NCBI GenBank assembly: GCA_012931725.1
Contig: CM022951.1
Coordinates: forward strand, 25,578,752 to 25,642,751
From: Litsea cubeba
Lineage: Eukaryota; Streptophyta; Magnoliopsida; Laurales; Lauraceae
DNA: 64,000 bases
Reading direction: 5' to 3'
Part shown: positions 45,100-55,440 of the stretch, piece by piece
Position numbering within the stretch: the first letter of the stretch is position 1
Layout: each line of letters starts with the position of its first letter
Position numbers and translations under genes: made by a program
The notes under the pieces: generated by a model
The model's database searches: none
Told to the model about the DNA's origin: nothing
What the model saw: only the letters and a program-made list of their open reading frames with translations

Positions 45100-47126
45100 C
45101 AATTAATTTGCGTCCTATGAGGCCCCACCCCTTGTGGGCCCTCAATTTGAATTTGAATACTAAATTATAACCTAAGACTATTTAATTATATGAATTATGG
45201 GGTTTATTTAAGGGTAGAAAGGTATTTTCCTTGGTTTTGGTGAGTTTAGTCTAGTTATGTAATTAATAGAGTCAATATGGTATCTTTTACAATTTCTAGA
45301 GTTAGTTAGTTTGTTAGAGGCCTTAGCTTAGAATTAGTAATTACTATAGGGGGGGGGTATCCACTTGAGAAGCTTCTAGAGTCCCACCTAAAGACCAAAC
45401 TACCCCTGGCCCTAACCCTAATCCTATTCAAACTAAAATGGTACTTTAGTACCTAGCCACCCATCCCAACCTATAAAACACTACCACTCCCATGCCATAC
45501 GTTGGCTACTGTTCTTCTCTCCCATTTCCCCCTCTTTTCTCTCTTCTTCCCCCATTTCCCTCCAACACTCCCTCATTTCCCTCCAATTCTCCCATCTCCC
45601 TCTCGTTCCCTCTCTAGAAACCCTAAACCTAAACTCTAAGAAGAAGAAGACAACCTGCTACAGCTGCAACTTATATTAGGATCTCCCTCTCTCTATCTCG
45701 GTCATCTCTTCCCCTTCTTCAAATCAAGTAAGTACCATCTTCTAGTTCAATTTCTATAGAATTCCCTCTTTCTCTCTCTAGATATCCTTCCTTATAGCAA
45801 TTCTCTTGTGGAAATGGGTATAGGAGTAGAGATCTCACTAGATCTGAGATTTGAGTTGGTTCTGGACTGAGAAGACCATAGGAGCTGGGATCTCTTTTAT
45901 TGGAGCTTGGATCTCGATTTCTCTCTCTTTCCTTCTTGCAATTGATTAGAGGCAAGTGCAATATGCTCACTTAATATGGAATTAATGTTTACTGTTATTG
46001 ATTCTCTGTGTTCCTATTCAAATGATGTTAGAATTGTTATATTTACCTCTTAGCTTGTTTTCATGGATTGTTGGCCATTGATGGATGAGTTTATCTCATT
46101 TGGAAGATCAATGGCCCATGGATTGGATGGTTGGATGTATATTGGAGTGCTTTTCATGTTTCTAGAAGTGCATGTGGTGATTGGATGAGTTTCAGTGGAA
46201 AATTGGATTAGAGAAGAAGGAAATCTAGAATTATGGAATTTACAGTAGAGCTCCGTCCAGACAAACCAAGCTCAGCTAGGTAACCGAGCTCAGCTAGGTG
46301 ACCGAGACCAGTGATCTAGGAGACCGAGACCAATGACTGGGTTTGGTCATAGCTCAGTTATTGACCGAGCTCGGTGTTTTAGCCGAGCTCAATGTTTGAC
46401 CGAGGTCAGTGTTTTAGCCGAGCTCAGTTATTGACCGAGCTCAGTGTTTTAGCCGAGCTCAATGTTTGGCCGAGCTCAGTGTTTTAGCCGAGCTCAGTAC
46501 TTAACCGAGTTCAGTGCTTGACCGAGCTCAGTGCTTGACCAACCTCAGTGTATGACCAAGCTCAGAGCCAGTAGACCGAGATCAGATGACCGAGCTCAAG
46601 GGATTTCCAGAGAAAGAAACTGAAACATGGGACGCCCCTTTAGCCATAATTTGCAGTGTGCACAGTCGACCGACCAGGCCAGGAGGTCGACCGAGCACAC
46701 TGGAAATTCCAAAAATCCAGGAACTTACTTGAAGGGTGAATGCTCTCTGATCCCAATGTGCCAGGTCGACCTCCAGGCCAGGAGGTTGACCGAGCACACT
46801 GTGTACAGTGACTTTCCCCAGACTTTAGTTTCTGATGTTGCGATCATATGTGGGGCCCATTGACCATCCAAATGGACTTCTATCACTGTGCCAAGCACGA
46901 GTCAATGGTGTGGCTCAACCTGGACTAGTGGGGTCCACTAATTAAGGTCTAGGTTATGTAATCTAGGATGATTCGACCTTTATATGTTACCAATGATGCT
47001 TGTAACTTCTGAAGCACCAAACACAATATCCATTAGCATCTGAGGTTTCATTTATGGATCGAATTACCTGACATGGACCTGAACCATAAAGTGGACCAAT
47101 TGCTTAGGTGGGACCTGAGAGAGAGA
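45100..47126. other. Promoter-like repetitive block, possibly a solo LTR
   Basis: It contains a TATAAAAC box at 45472-45479. A long pyrimidine-rich leader follows (45490-45720), with a donor-like 'aagtaagta' near 45725. A repeat array lies at 46250-46605. At 46665-46795 are GTCGACCGAGC motifs like those in the copia-2 LTR. The layout resembles a plant LTR (promoter, CT-rich leader, no coding domain). I could not find matching ends, a partner LTR or a target duplication. It abuts the NSF-like exon at 47127. Confidence 0.35.
46250..46605. repeat. 'gaccgagctcagtg' short tandem array
   Basis: About 16 degenerate copies of a roughly 19-20 bp unit, 'gaccgagctcagtgtttt' and 'agccgagctcaatgttt'. The unit alternates to give a period of about 38 bp. 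The centre GAGCTC is palindromic. Confidence 0.85.
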
Positions 47127-47168
47127 CCTCATAAGGGCTTCATTTAACAAATCGTTCTTGTTGGTCTG

Positions 47169-48274
47169 GTTTTTTCCCATAATAGCACCCTCAAGTAAAA
47201 TAATTTCCATAATAGCACCCATTTGAAAATAATACCCAGAATAACATCCCGAGCCTACGTGGCATATCCAATCCTAATACATTATCTCTAGTAGACATTC
47301 CAAACCAAGAAATCTGCCAGTTTTTCCAACATTACCCATAAGACCCATCTCTTTCACTCTCTCTTCTGGAATAGAGTGGCCATTGCAGAGGAATTTAATG
47401 TGTTTGGAATAGTCTCACTGCCTTTTTCAGAGGCCATGCATTATGCAACCCAACTTGAGGTTTCTGATCTCATAACTTTCTTCCTTCTCTCTTGAGTTGA
47501 TTTCCATCTATAGCATTCCATTTGGCACAGATTGCATGTGTAGGACTGAGTGCCTAAAATCGTTTGGATTGAAGCTTGTTTTGCCCCCCTTAACTCTGCA
47601 TTCCTACTTTGAAAAATGGTGAAAGCTTTAAATGACTTTCAAAGGATCATGGGTATGTTTTCTTCCTCAGTTTGTGTAAGTGGAACCTCTGGGTCAGTCA
47701 TCATGGCCCTTCATATGATGATCTTAGTATAGGAGGAAACATAGATAGAAACCTCATAATATAAATCATCAGTGATTCTTCATTGAGTTGATTTCCATGT
47801 CAAACTACACAGCAGTTTTATCTTCAACCAATGGATGATCAAGTGATAGATGGCTCAATTCTTTGGTATGAACCATGAACAGAAAAGCTCCAAGTTGTAG
47901 GCCGAGGATTTTATGTAGGGCCATTAGTGGGCCACTATGGGTCTGGGCTTAGGAATGGTGTTGCTAATCTTGCCCACCAACTCAACTTGAATGAAGCCCC
48001 ATCTGGTAATTCCAGGGTTCAGGTCGACTGTTTTGCCTGGGTAGGATCTGGGTAGCATGGGTAGAGTTTTCACCCTTAGTTAAACAGGATGGATGAACCT
48101 GCTCATTGGAAACCAACCTGACCTGAATCTAGCTAGGAAATTTTAGTTTTCAGTTACCATTTCTACTAGGATTGGATATGCCACATAGGCTCGGGATGCT
48201 ATTCTAGGTATTATTTTCAAATGGGTGCTATTATGAAAATTAGTTTACTTGAGGGTGCTAATGTGAGAAAAAAC
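47169..48274. mobile_element. Non-autonomous Mutator-like (MULE) or other long-TIR DNA transposon, 1.1 kb
   Basis: The terminal inverted repeats are about 109 bp: 47169-47277 against 48167-48274. Both begin GTTTTTTC and share 'agcaccctcaagtaaa', 'tagcacccatttgaaaata' and 'ggcatatccaatcct'. No transposase is encoded. Long TIRs suggest Mutator-like. The element sits inside an NSF exon whose reading frame is continuous across it. The target duplication is not clean: 'gacga' on one side and 'gacca' on the other. Confidence 0.82.
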
Positions 48275-48829
48275 TCGTCATTCCAATCAGCAAAACATTG
48301 TTCAAAGATTCAACGCCATCTATCTAAAATGCAGCAATTTAAAACCCAACAATTAATAATAATTCTAGTGGAAACAGAAACAACTTGAGGACATAGAAAC
48401 TCACCTTTGTAAGGAGTTGGTTCACTATGCTATCATGTACACCTGTACGATCTCTAGTCGATCCTCTTGACTGTCAATTCCACAGCAAAGTAGATCATGT
48501 TCAAACGATTAAAATATTCTCTTACGACAATTGACAATGTATTACACACCAGAAAAGAAAGTAAAAGGCATATCATCGTAACAAAGTCATGAGGATTAAA
48601 AAAATAAATCTATTGATTTTCCACAAGACTAAAAATAATTAATCAATTAACTTAAGAGATAACAATGAACATCTTTGTACATCATTCAAAATTAGCATCC
48701 CTATTAAACCCTATTGAGTCATTCTAAGTTAAAATTCTGCATTGGCTTTTACCTTAACAGATAGCATCAATTTCATCAAATATAATGACATGCAAGTCAC
48801 TTTGGTCACTTGATAAACATAAATAATAT

Positions 48830-49762
48830 TGTAGGTGCAGAAAATAATGACCCACAATAAGGAGGGTGCCTTACAGGACTTATCCGAGAAGATGATGATG
48901 ATTGGGAATGTCTGGATGCCGTCCGAAAGCCTGAAAGAGAATAGCAAACGGTCAGAGGACCCTGGCCTGGGCGGCGCAAGGCTCTCCGATGCCAAAGTCA
49001 GTGTGGGAACTGGAACAATGGAAGGAGAGGAAGAAGAGAGGCAGAGTCAGGGCTCTGTATATGAAGAATGGCGTACCTTTGATGGTGGTGTGAACCTCTA
49101 TTTATAGAGTGTGGAACGTATCTTTTGGGAGATATTTTGGTGTGGGTCCCGCGATTTGACTGAGAAGTCATGATCAGCCCATATTGCATTAATTGTGGTC
49201 CAATCCAGCCCACTATGCATTAAATGCCCGTCGGGTCAGCCCACATCGCATTTAATGCACATCTTGTTGGGCCAGATCCTGTTGGGCGCCGTTGGCGGTA
49301 GGAGTACCAGCGGATCTGCCCTCGGGCCCTGCCCTGATGTGGCTTCAGCCGCTGGATGCCGCCCTGTCAGGGATCTGGCGAAGATTGTGGGCGGCTGGAT
49401 GTCGCGTCTGTCTCACTAGCTCGTGCCCCTATCCCTCCACGTGCCTGATGACGTGGGGGATGAGGGGCGCAAGTGAAGGTTCTCTCTTGCTTCGGCTTCT
49501 TCAACCGAGGTGGAGTTTTCTGCCGAGATGGCACCCGGGGTGGCTCAACCGAGGTGAAGCTTGCTGCCGAGATGGCACCCGGGGTGGACCAGTTCGGCGA
49601 GAGTGGCCCGGAGATGCTTGACTTCGGCAGGGGCCTCTGTCCTGGTAGCCGGGGTGAGATTGATGCCATGTGGATGGCACGCGGACGGCACGTGAAAATG
49701 CTTAGCCTCATCTGATGGCTGCGATTAACTTAATCCTGTGGTTCTGGAAATCTCCCCACACA
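48830..49762 (-). mobile_element. Tat B 3' LTR (933 bp)
   Basis: TGTAGGTG...CCCCACACA. The minus-strand TATA box is at 49098-49106. The start of U3 holds GCATTAAATGC and TGGGCTGA repeats (about 49170-49265). Overall it resembles the LTR of element C more than that of A. Confidence 0.93.
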
Positions 49763-49859
49763 ATTGCCCCCTAGCTTTTGACCTCTGAAGTGTGCTAGCC
49801 TTTAGGGGTTGAAAGCTAGAAGAATCCGTCCGGGGATGTGGCGATCGTCGTCTGGTGTC

Positions 49860-51417
49860 GCTTCAACTGCTCTGAAGCCATAAATGCTCTGTCTTGCCTG
49901 TAGTGGGAAGCGAGTCGACGGCTACACGCGTCGCCTCTTCACTGATTGCGGTGTCTGCCGGGATCCCTGTGAACGATCCAGTTGCGAGCCGAGCTGCATC
50001 TGGTTCCGAGTCGTCTACTTCAAGTTCGGAACCGTCGAACCTAGCGGCCAAGTTTAGGCGGGGGTCTTCTTAGTCTGCGACACCATCTTCTGCCAGCACC
50101 CGCGCTGCCTCGAGCTCGGGAGGTGCTGGCGCTACTTCAGCTTCTGCTCCTGCTCCTGCTTCTGCTCCTCCTGCTCCTGCTTCTGCTCCTGCTCCGAGTG
50201 CGGGAGTGCGGCGACGCTTCGTCGGGGCGCCCGAGGGAGGGGTCCCCGCCTAGAAAGAAGTCCAAGGCTGGGGAGACGGACTCGGGGGCTGAACAGCCTC
50301 CGAAGAATAAGGCCCCTGGGCGGCCCCCGGAGCCAAGACTCCTATTGAGAAGAGCGCGCAGGTCAGCAAGCCGACCGGTGGAGCGACCCGCGAGCTGACG
50401 ATCTCGGTGGGGCAAGGGTCTGGATCGGCCTCCGGACCCCGGAGTGCCCCAGCGCCATGGAGGCCGAGGATGAAGACAGCCCGGTGAGCCTCTGAAAGTC
50501 GAGGACCGGCTGTTGGGGAATGCCGAGGTGATCGGAGCTTTCGCCAAGGTCTGTGCTCTGCCAAGAGACATGGAGACGCACGAGATGGTCTCGGCGATCC
50601 AGGCTGATCTTCTGGTAAGTGTTTGCAACGCTTTTCTTCATTCTTCAAGTCTTGGTCGAACCTTTCATTCTGTTTCCTTTTGCAGAACGTGCAGGGCTCC
50701 TGACCGTGGTGGGAAGGAGCGATAAGAACGCGACGCGGATTACTCAGCTGGAGTCTGAGAGGGACAAGCTGAAGAGGGAGCTGGAAGATTCGCGGAAAGG
50801 AATGGAGGGGATGAAGAGGGCCTGCGCTGAAGAGGCTGCTCGGCTGGCATCGGCTCTGGCTGATGCCGCCGAGCTTACGTCGAAGGCGAGGTCTGGGCGA
50901 GGAACAAGAAGACCGCCGAACTGGAGTCTGAGCTGGCCAGATTGAAGGCTGAATCTACTGCTGAGGGGATGAGGCTGCGTGGGGAAGTGCTGGCTGGACG
51001 AGCCGAAACGGAAAGGTTGAAGACGGCGAACGCCGAGCTGGAGAAGGAAAAGGGCTCTCTTCAGGCCGAGGCCCGGTCCGCCGTCCTGTTCGAGGAAGGA
51101 TGCCTGGCCGCACTGAGACGTGCGGGGCTCCTGAGCCGAGCTCCGCTCCTGCAGCCGAAAATGCCCCAGTTGGAGCTCCTGCAGTGGTTCATGCTCCGGA
51201 AGATGCTCCAGCTGCCCCGGTCTTGAGCGGTGCCCCGGTTGCCAGTGATGGTTCTGCCGTGCCTCAGGGTGAGGCCTCCTCTACCCCTGGAGCAAATGAG
51301 GCTCTGGTCGAAGAATCTCCTGCCAGCGACGCTCCCAGCGAGGTCGCCGTTTCGGCCGAATCCACTGGTCCAGCAGATTCGGTGATCCACTTAGTGGAGT
51401 CGCCGAAGCCACAGTAG
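49860..51417 (+). pseudogene. Antisense gene of Tat B, lacking promoter, first exon and N-terminal domain
   Basis: It matches the C-terminal two thirds of the antisense gene of element C. Recognisable from 49969 (DPVASRAASGSES) are the Ala/Ser/Pro-rich linker, the motif VCALPRDMETHEM (A has CALPRDMEKHDEL), then an intron (GT 50615, AG 50685) at the same place as in A and C. A coiled coil follows (SDKNATRITQLESERDKLK). Relative to C, everything from the TATA box through exon 1 is deleted at about 49965. A TAG lies at 50071-50073, and frameshifts occur near 50250, 50695 and 50900. A pure CTG/CTC-type repeat (50141-50200) expands the linker. It cannot make a full product. Confidence 0.78.
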
Positions 51418-51479
51418 CCGGGCTCCTCTTTATTTGTCTTTCTTGGCCGAATTGCCTTGCGCCGGGGTGTGTGGGGTTT

Positions 51480-52500
51480 ATAAACCCGGACTTTAGGAAA
51501 CGGCCGAGTGTATGGACTCCAGACCATTCCCAGGGCGGTAGACCCTTGTAGAGTGGGATGAAACCCTGATTAGGAATTGGCCGAGTGTCCGAACTCGAGG
51601 CCTTTTCCAGGGCTGTTATCCCTTGAGTGTGTTCCAAACACGGGGACTTTAGGAAAGGCCGAGTGTAGGAACTCGAGGCCATTTCCAGGGCGTATGTACC
51701 CAAAGTGTGTCCAAGACACGGGGGCTTTAGGAAAGGCTGGGTGTAGGAACTCGAGGCCATTTCCAGGGCGTATGTACCCAAAGTGTGTCCAAGACACGGG
51801 GGCTTTAGGAAAGGCTGGGTGTAGGAACTCCAGGCCATTTCCAGGGCGTAGAGCCTTGATTGTGTCCAAGACACGGGGCTTTAGGAAAGGCTGAGTGTAA
51901 GAACTCCAAGCCGTTTCCAGGGCGTAGAGCCTTGATTGTGTCCAAGACACGGGGCTTTAGGAAAGGCTGAGTGTAAGGACTCCAAGCCATTTCCAGGGCG
52001 TAGAGCCTTGATTGTGTCCAAGACACGGGGCTTTAGGAAAGGCTGAGTGTAAGGACTCCAAGCCATTTCCAGGGCGTAGAGCCTTGATTGTGTCCAAGAC
52101 ACGGGGCTTTAGGAAAGGCTGAGTGTAAGGACTCCAAGCCATTTCCAGGGCGTAGAGCCCTGATTGTGTCCAAGACACGGGGCTTTAGGAAAGGCTGAGT
52201 GTAAGAACTCCAAGCCATTTCCAGGGCGTAGAGCCTATGCTGCCGGAGTCGACCAGAGGTGACAGATTGCCCTTGGCCGAAATGGCTGGCTTCGGCCGAC
52301 ACGAGCTGCTTGTGCCGAAGTGGAGTCGTCATTCCGGCTGTGGAAGCGTGAGCTCGGCAATGATCCTTGAGGGGTGTAAAAACCCGAACTTTAGGAATCC
52401 GGCCGAGTGTCCGAACTCGAGGCCTTCTCCAGGGTCCAAGACCCGGAGCTTTAGGAAACGGCCGAGTTTGGGCTCGAGGCCTTTTCCAGGGCGGTAGACC
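51480..52500. repeat. 76 bp tandem repeat array of Tat B
   Basis: The core is at 51640-52245, with near-identical 76 bp units. More degenerate units lie on both sides. Each unit contains the perfect hairpin GTGTCcaaGACAC. The array occupies the same position as the 72 bp array of element A, between the antisense gene and the 3' end of gag-pol, but shows no clear sequence similarity to it. ORFs across it are repeat artefacts. Confidence 0.9.
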
Positions 52501-52639
52501 CTTGTAGCCGAAGTCGATCAAAGAGAGATGACAGATTGATGACGGGGCGAAAGCTATTTCCATTGATTCAGAGATTCATTGCATCTTTTAGAAATTGAAT
52601 TTCTCGGGATACAGATGGATACAGAGGACGCCAGATGGA

Positions 52640-54412
52640 TCACGTAATGATCTTCTCCGAATCCTCACTGTCTGGAACCTGTGCTGCGCTCTGGTGAACT
52701 CGGCCCTCGCTGCCGCTGGCATCTCCTGCCTCAACGAACTCTGGAATGTGGCCCTCTTCGGCCAGCTTCTCCAGATACCACTGCAGAGAGTTGCAGTCTT
52801 CGGTCCTGTGCCCGTTGCCCCTATGGAAGGAGCAGTAGAGCTTGCTTCGGGCGCCTGAGGTGGGCTCATTCAGCATGGGCGGAGGGTACTTGAAGAACGG
52901 CTTGGACCTGATCTTGGTCAGGATGCGGTAGATCGGCTCCTTGAAGACGACGTTGACGCTCTGACTGGCGCTGGAGGGAGGTCTGGGCTTCCAGGTGCCC
53001 CCAGACCTGGACGACGAAGGCTTCGCCGAACTGGAGACCCAGGCCTGCTCGGGCTCCTGCTTCTGGGAGGGCCTCCCGCCTCTTTGCCGAGGCTGGCCAT
53101 TCTTCTGTTCGGGCTCTGGGTGCCCGTCCTGATCCTTAGCTCGGATCTCGTCCTCCTCCCGGGCGATGAAGCGCTTCACCCGGGACATCAATTCTGACAT
53201 GGACTCTGGGGTGTCCCCGGCCAAGTCCTTTCGCAAGTCGATGCCGGGGATCAGGGCATGCTGGAAGGCGTAGATGGCTATCCCCTCCCTTGCGCCCTCG
53301 ATCTGGCTGTAGACCGCCCAGAATCGGTGGGTGAACTTGGCGAGAGTCTCGCCCTGTTTCATTCTCAGGGCGATGAGGTCCCCTTCCTTCTTGGGGACGA
53401 CGGTGTATGCTTGGAACTTCTTCAGGAAGGAGAGCTGGAGCTCCTTCCAACTGGAAACTGACTGCTCTGGGAGAGAGCAGAACCACTTCAGGGGGAGGTC
53501 ACCCAAACTGGAGGAGAAGATCTTGCAGTTTAGGTGACCCTCGTTTCCCCAGATGGACATCTTCTGGGAGAAGTGTCGGAGGTGTGCAGATGGGTCGGAC
53601 AGTCCGTCGTAGGGGACGAACCGCGGGACGGAGAACTTCTTGGGCAAGGGGGTGCGCTCGATCTCTTTTGTGAAGGGCTAGCCCCCGAGATCAGTGTGTC
53701 CACAGAGCTGCTTCTGGTCCCGCATGTCCAAATTGTGCTGGAGAGCCAATCTGACTCGTTTGTCAAATTGCTCTTGCTCGTCGTCCTTCTCCGGAGTCTG
53801 GGCTCGGTGCTTTCGCTTGGGATGGCTTGGGCTACGATGGCTATGAGTTCGGCCATCGCGACTACGGTGACTCCGGCTGTTGCTCGAGCCTTCGTCACGA
53901 ATCTGGCTTCGTTTCTGGTCCAGATGATTCCTGAGGTCTCCGCGGGGAGGCTGGGCTGCCCTGCTGGGGGCGTCCTTCTTTTTCCCTTGAGGCTCAGAGA
54001 CTTCCCTCAGGAAGGCAGTTCGTGCTGCCTTCAGCTGCTGTTGGAGCTGCTGGAGCTCTTGGACTAACTGCTCCTGCCTCTGGAGAAGAGCGTCTTGGGC
54101 TGCGACGTCCCCTCCAGCGGCTGGGGGTCGAACGTGGCGCGTTTCTCCTACGGCCACGGCTTTGTCCTTCCGAAGACGTTCGCGCCGGTGCTCGTCGCGT
54201 CGGGGTGGCACGGTTGCGTCCGCTGAGAGCGAGGCCTCGACTCCCTCTTGGAAGGGGATCTCGACAAGGAGTTGGGAGCCCAGGCGGCCCTCGCCCGCGG
54301 ATGTGCCTTGGACCGTTCGGGATCTTCCCTGAGGAGGGAGGTCCGTTGACGGTGGTAGCATCTCGAGAACTGGTCTTGAGGATTCTCCGCCTTTCTTAGC
54401 TTTCGGTGGCAT
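52640..54412 (-). pseudogene. gag: Tat B gag, interrupted by one TAG
   Basis: ATG 54412 (MPPKAKKGGES) follows the primer site. The N-terminal part has a Gln-rich coiled coil (LLQRQEQLVQELQQLQQQL, about residues 130-150) and an Arg/Ser/His-rich stretch. At 53678-53680 a TAG replaces the Ser of the SPFT motif seen in A. The same frame then continues with KFSVPRFVPYDGLSDP (gag core) to the knuckle-like CSFHRGNGHRTEDC near 52800. It ends at a TGA at 52640. The protein would be a capsid-like gag of about 590 residues if the stop were bypassed. Immediately after the end come only the last few codons of pol (EKFNF at 52600, against KKFYF in A), marking the deletion of pol. Confidence 0.85.
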
Positions 54413-54507
54413 GGCTTCTGTGAGGTTGAGGTTAAGAAAGACTGTTTGGAAAGATTTGGAGAAGGTTGGGAAGGCTGGGATATTGCTTTCCCACAGACGG
54501 CGCCAAT

Positions 54508-55440
54508 TGTAGGTGCAGAAAATAATGACCCACAATAAGGAGGGTGCCTTACAGGACTTATCCGAGAAGATGATGATGATTGGGAATGTCTGGATGCCGT
54601 CCGAAAGCCTGAAAGAGAATAGCAAACGGTCAGAGGACCCTGGCCTGGGCGGCGCAAGGCTCTCCGATGCCAAAGTCAGTGTGGGAACTGGAACAATGGA
54701 AGGAGAGGAAGAAGAGAGGCAGAGTCAGGGCTCTGTATATGAAGAATGGCGTACCTTTGATGGTGGTGTGAACCTCTATTTATAGAGTGTGGAACGTATC
54801 TTTTGGGAGATATTTTGGTGTGGGTCCCGCGATTTGACTGAGAAGTCATGATCAGCCCATATTGCATTAATTGTGGTCCAATCCAGCCCACTATGCATTA
54901 AATGCCCGTCGGGTCAGCCCACATCGCATTTAATGCACATCTTGTTGGGCCAGATCCTGTTGGGCGCCTTTGGCGGTAGGAGTACCAGCGGATCTGCCCT
55001 CGGGCCCTGCCCTGATGTGGCTTCAGCCGCTGGATGCCGCCCTGTCAGGGATCTGGCGAAGATTGTGGGCGGCTGGATGTCGCGTCTGTCTCACTAGCTC
55101 GTGCCCCTATCCCTCCACGTGCCTGATGACGTGGGGGATGAGGGGCGCAAGTGAAGGTTCTCTCTTGCTTCGGCTTCTTCAACCGAGGTGGAGTTTTCTG
55201 CCGAGATGGCACCCGGGGTGGCTCAACCGAGGTGAAGCTTGCTGCCGAGATGGCACCCGGGGTGGACCAGTTCGGCGAGAGTGGCCCGGAGATGCTTGAC
55301 TTCGGCAGGGGCCTCTGTCCTGGTAGCCGGGGTGAGATTGATGCCATGTGGATGGCACGCGGACGGCACGTGAAAATGCTTAGCCTCATCTGATGGCTGC
55401 GATTAACTTAATCCTGTGGTTCTGGAAATCTCCCCACACA
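54508..55440 (-). mobile_element. Tat B 5' LTR (933 bp)
   Basis: Its only visible difference from 48830-49762 is G to T near 54969. The minus-strand TATA box lies at 54776-54784. It is followed on the right by the target duplication AATAT and NSF-like intron sequence. Confidence 0.93.

Larger units (their letters stand above)
48830..55440 (-). mobile_element. Tat element B: very young, pol-deleted Ty3/gypsy Tat element (6.6 kb)
   Basis: LTRs of 933 bp each (48830-49762 and 54508-55440) differ at one base by eye. A perfect target duplication, AATAT, lies at 48825-48829 and 55441-55445. The primer site (54490-54507) matches that of A. The polypurine tract is at 49763-49772. The element keeps gag, a 76 bp tandem array and the 3' part of the antisense gene. 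Pol is deleted except for its last codons near 52600-52640. It lies in an intron of the NSF-like gene, in the same orientation. Confidence 0.94.

Noticed and set aside
49292..49715. ORFs of 80-114 aa in the Tat B LTRs
   Set aside because: They are GC-rich chance frames in U3, identical in both LTRs, with no domain.
50123..50398. Poly-leucine ORF
   Set aside because: It is produced by a CTG/CTC-type repeat within the linker of the antisense gene, read in a wrong frame.
51480..52500. CRISPR-like appearance of the regular arrays
   Set aside because: Units are directly tandem with no unique spacers, and the context is a plant retrotransposon.
51281..52563. Several overlapping minus-strand frames across the 76 bp array
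   Set aside because: They are repeat artefacts, shifting frame with each unit.
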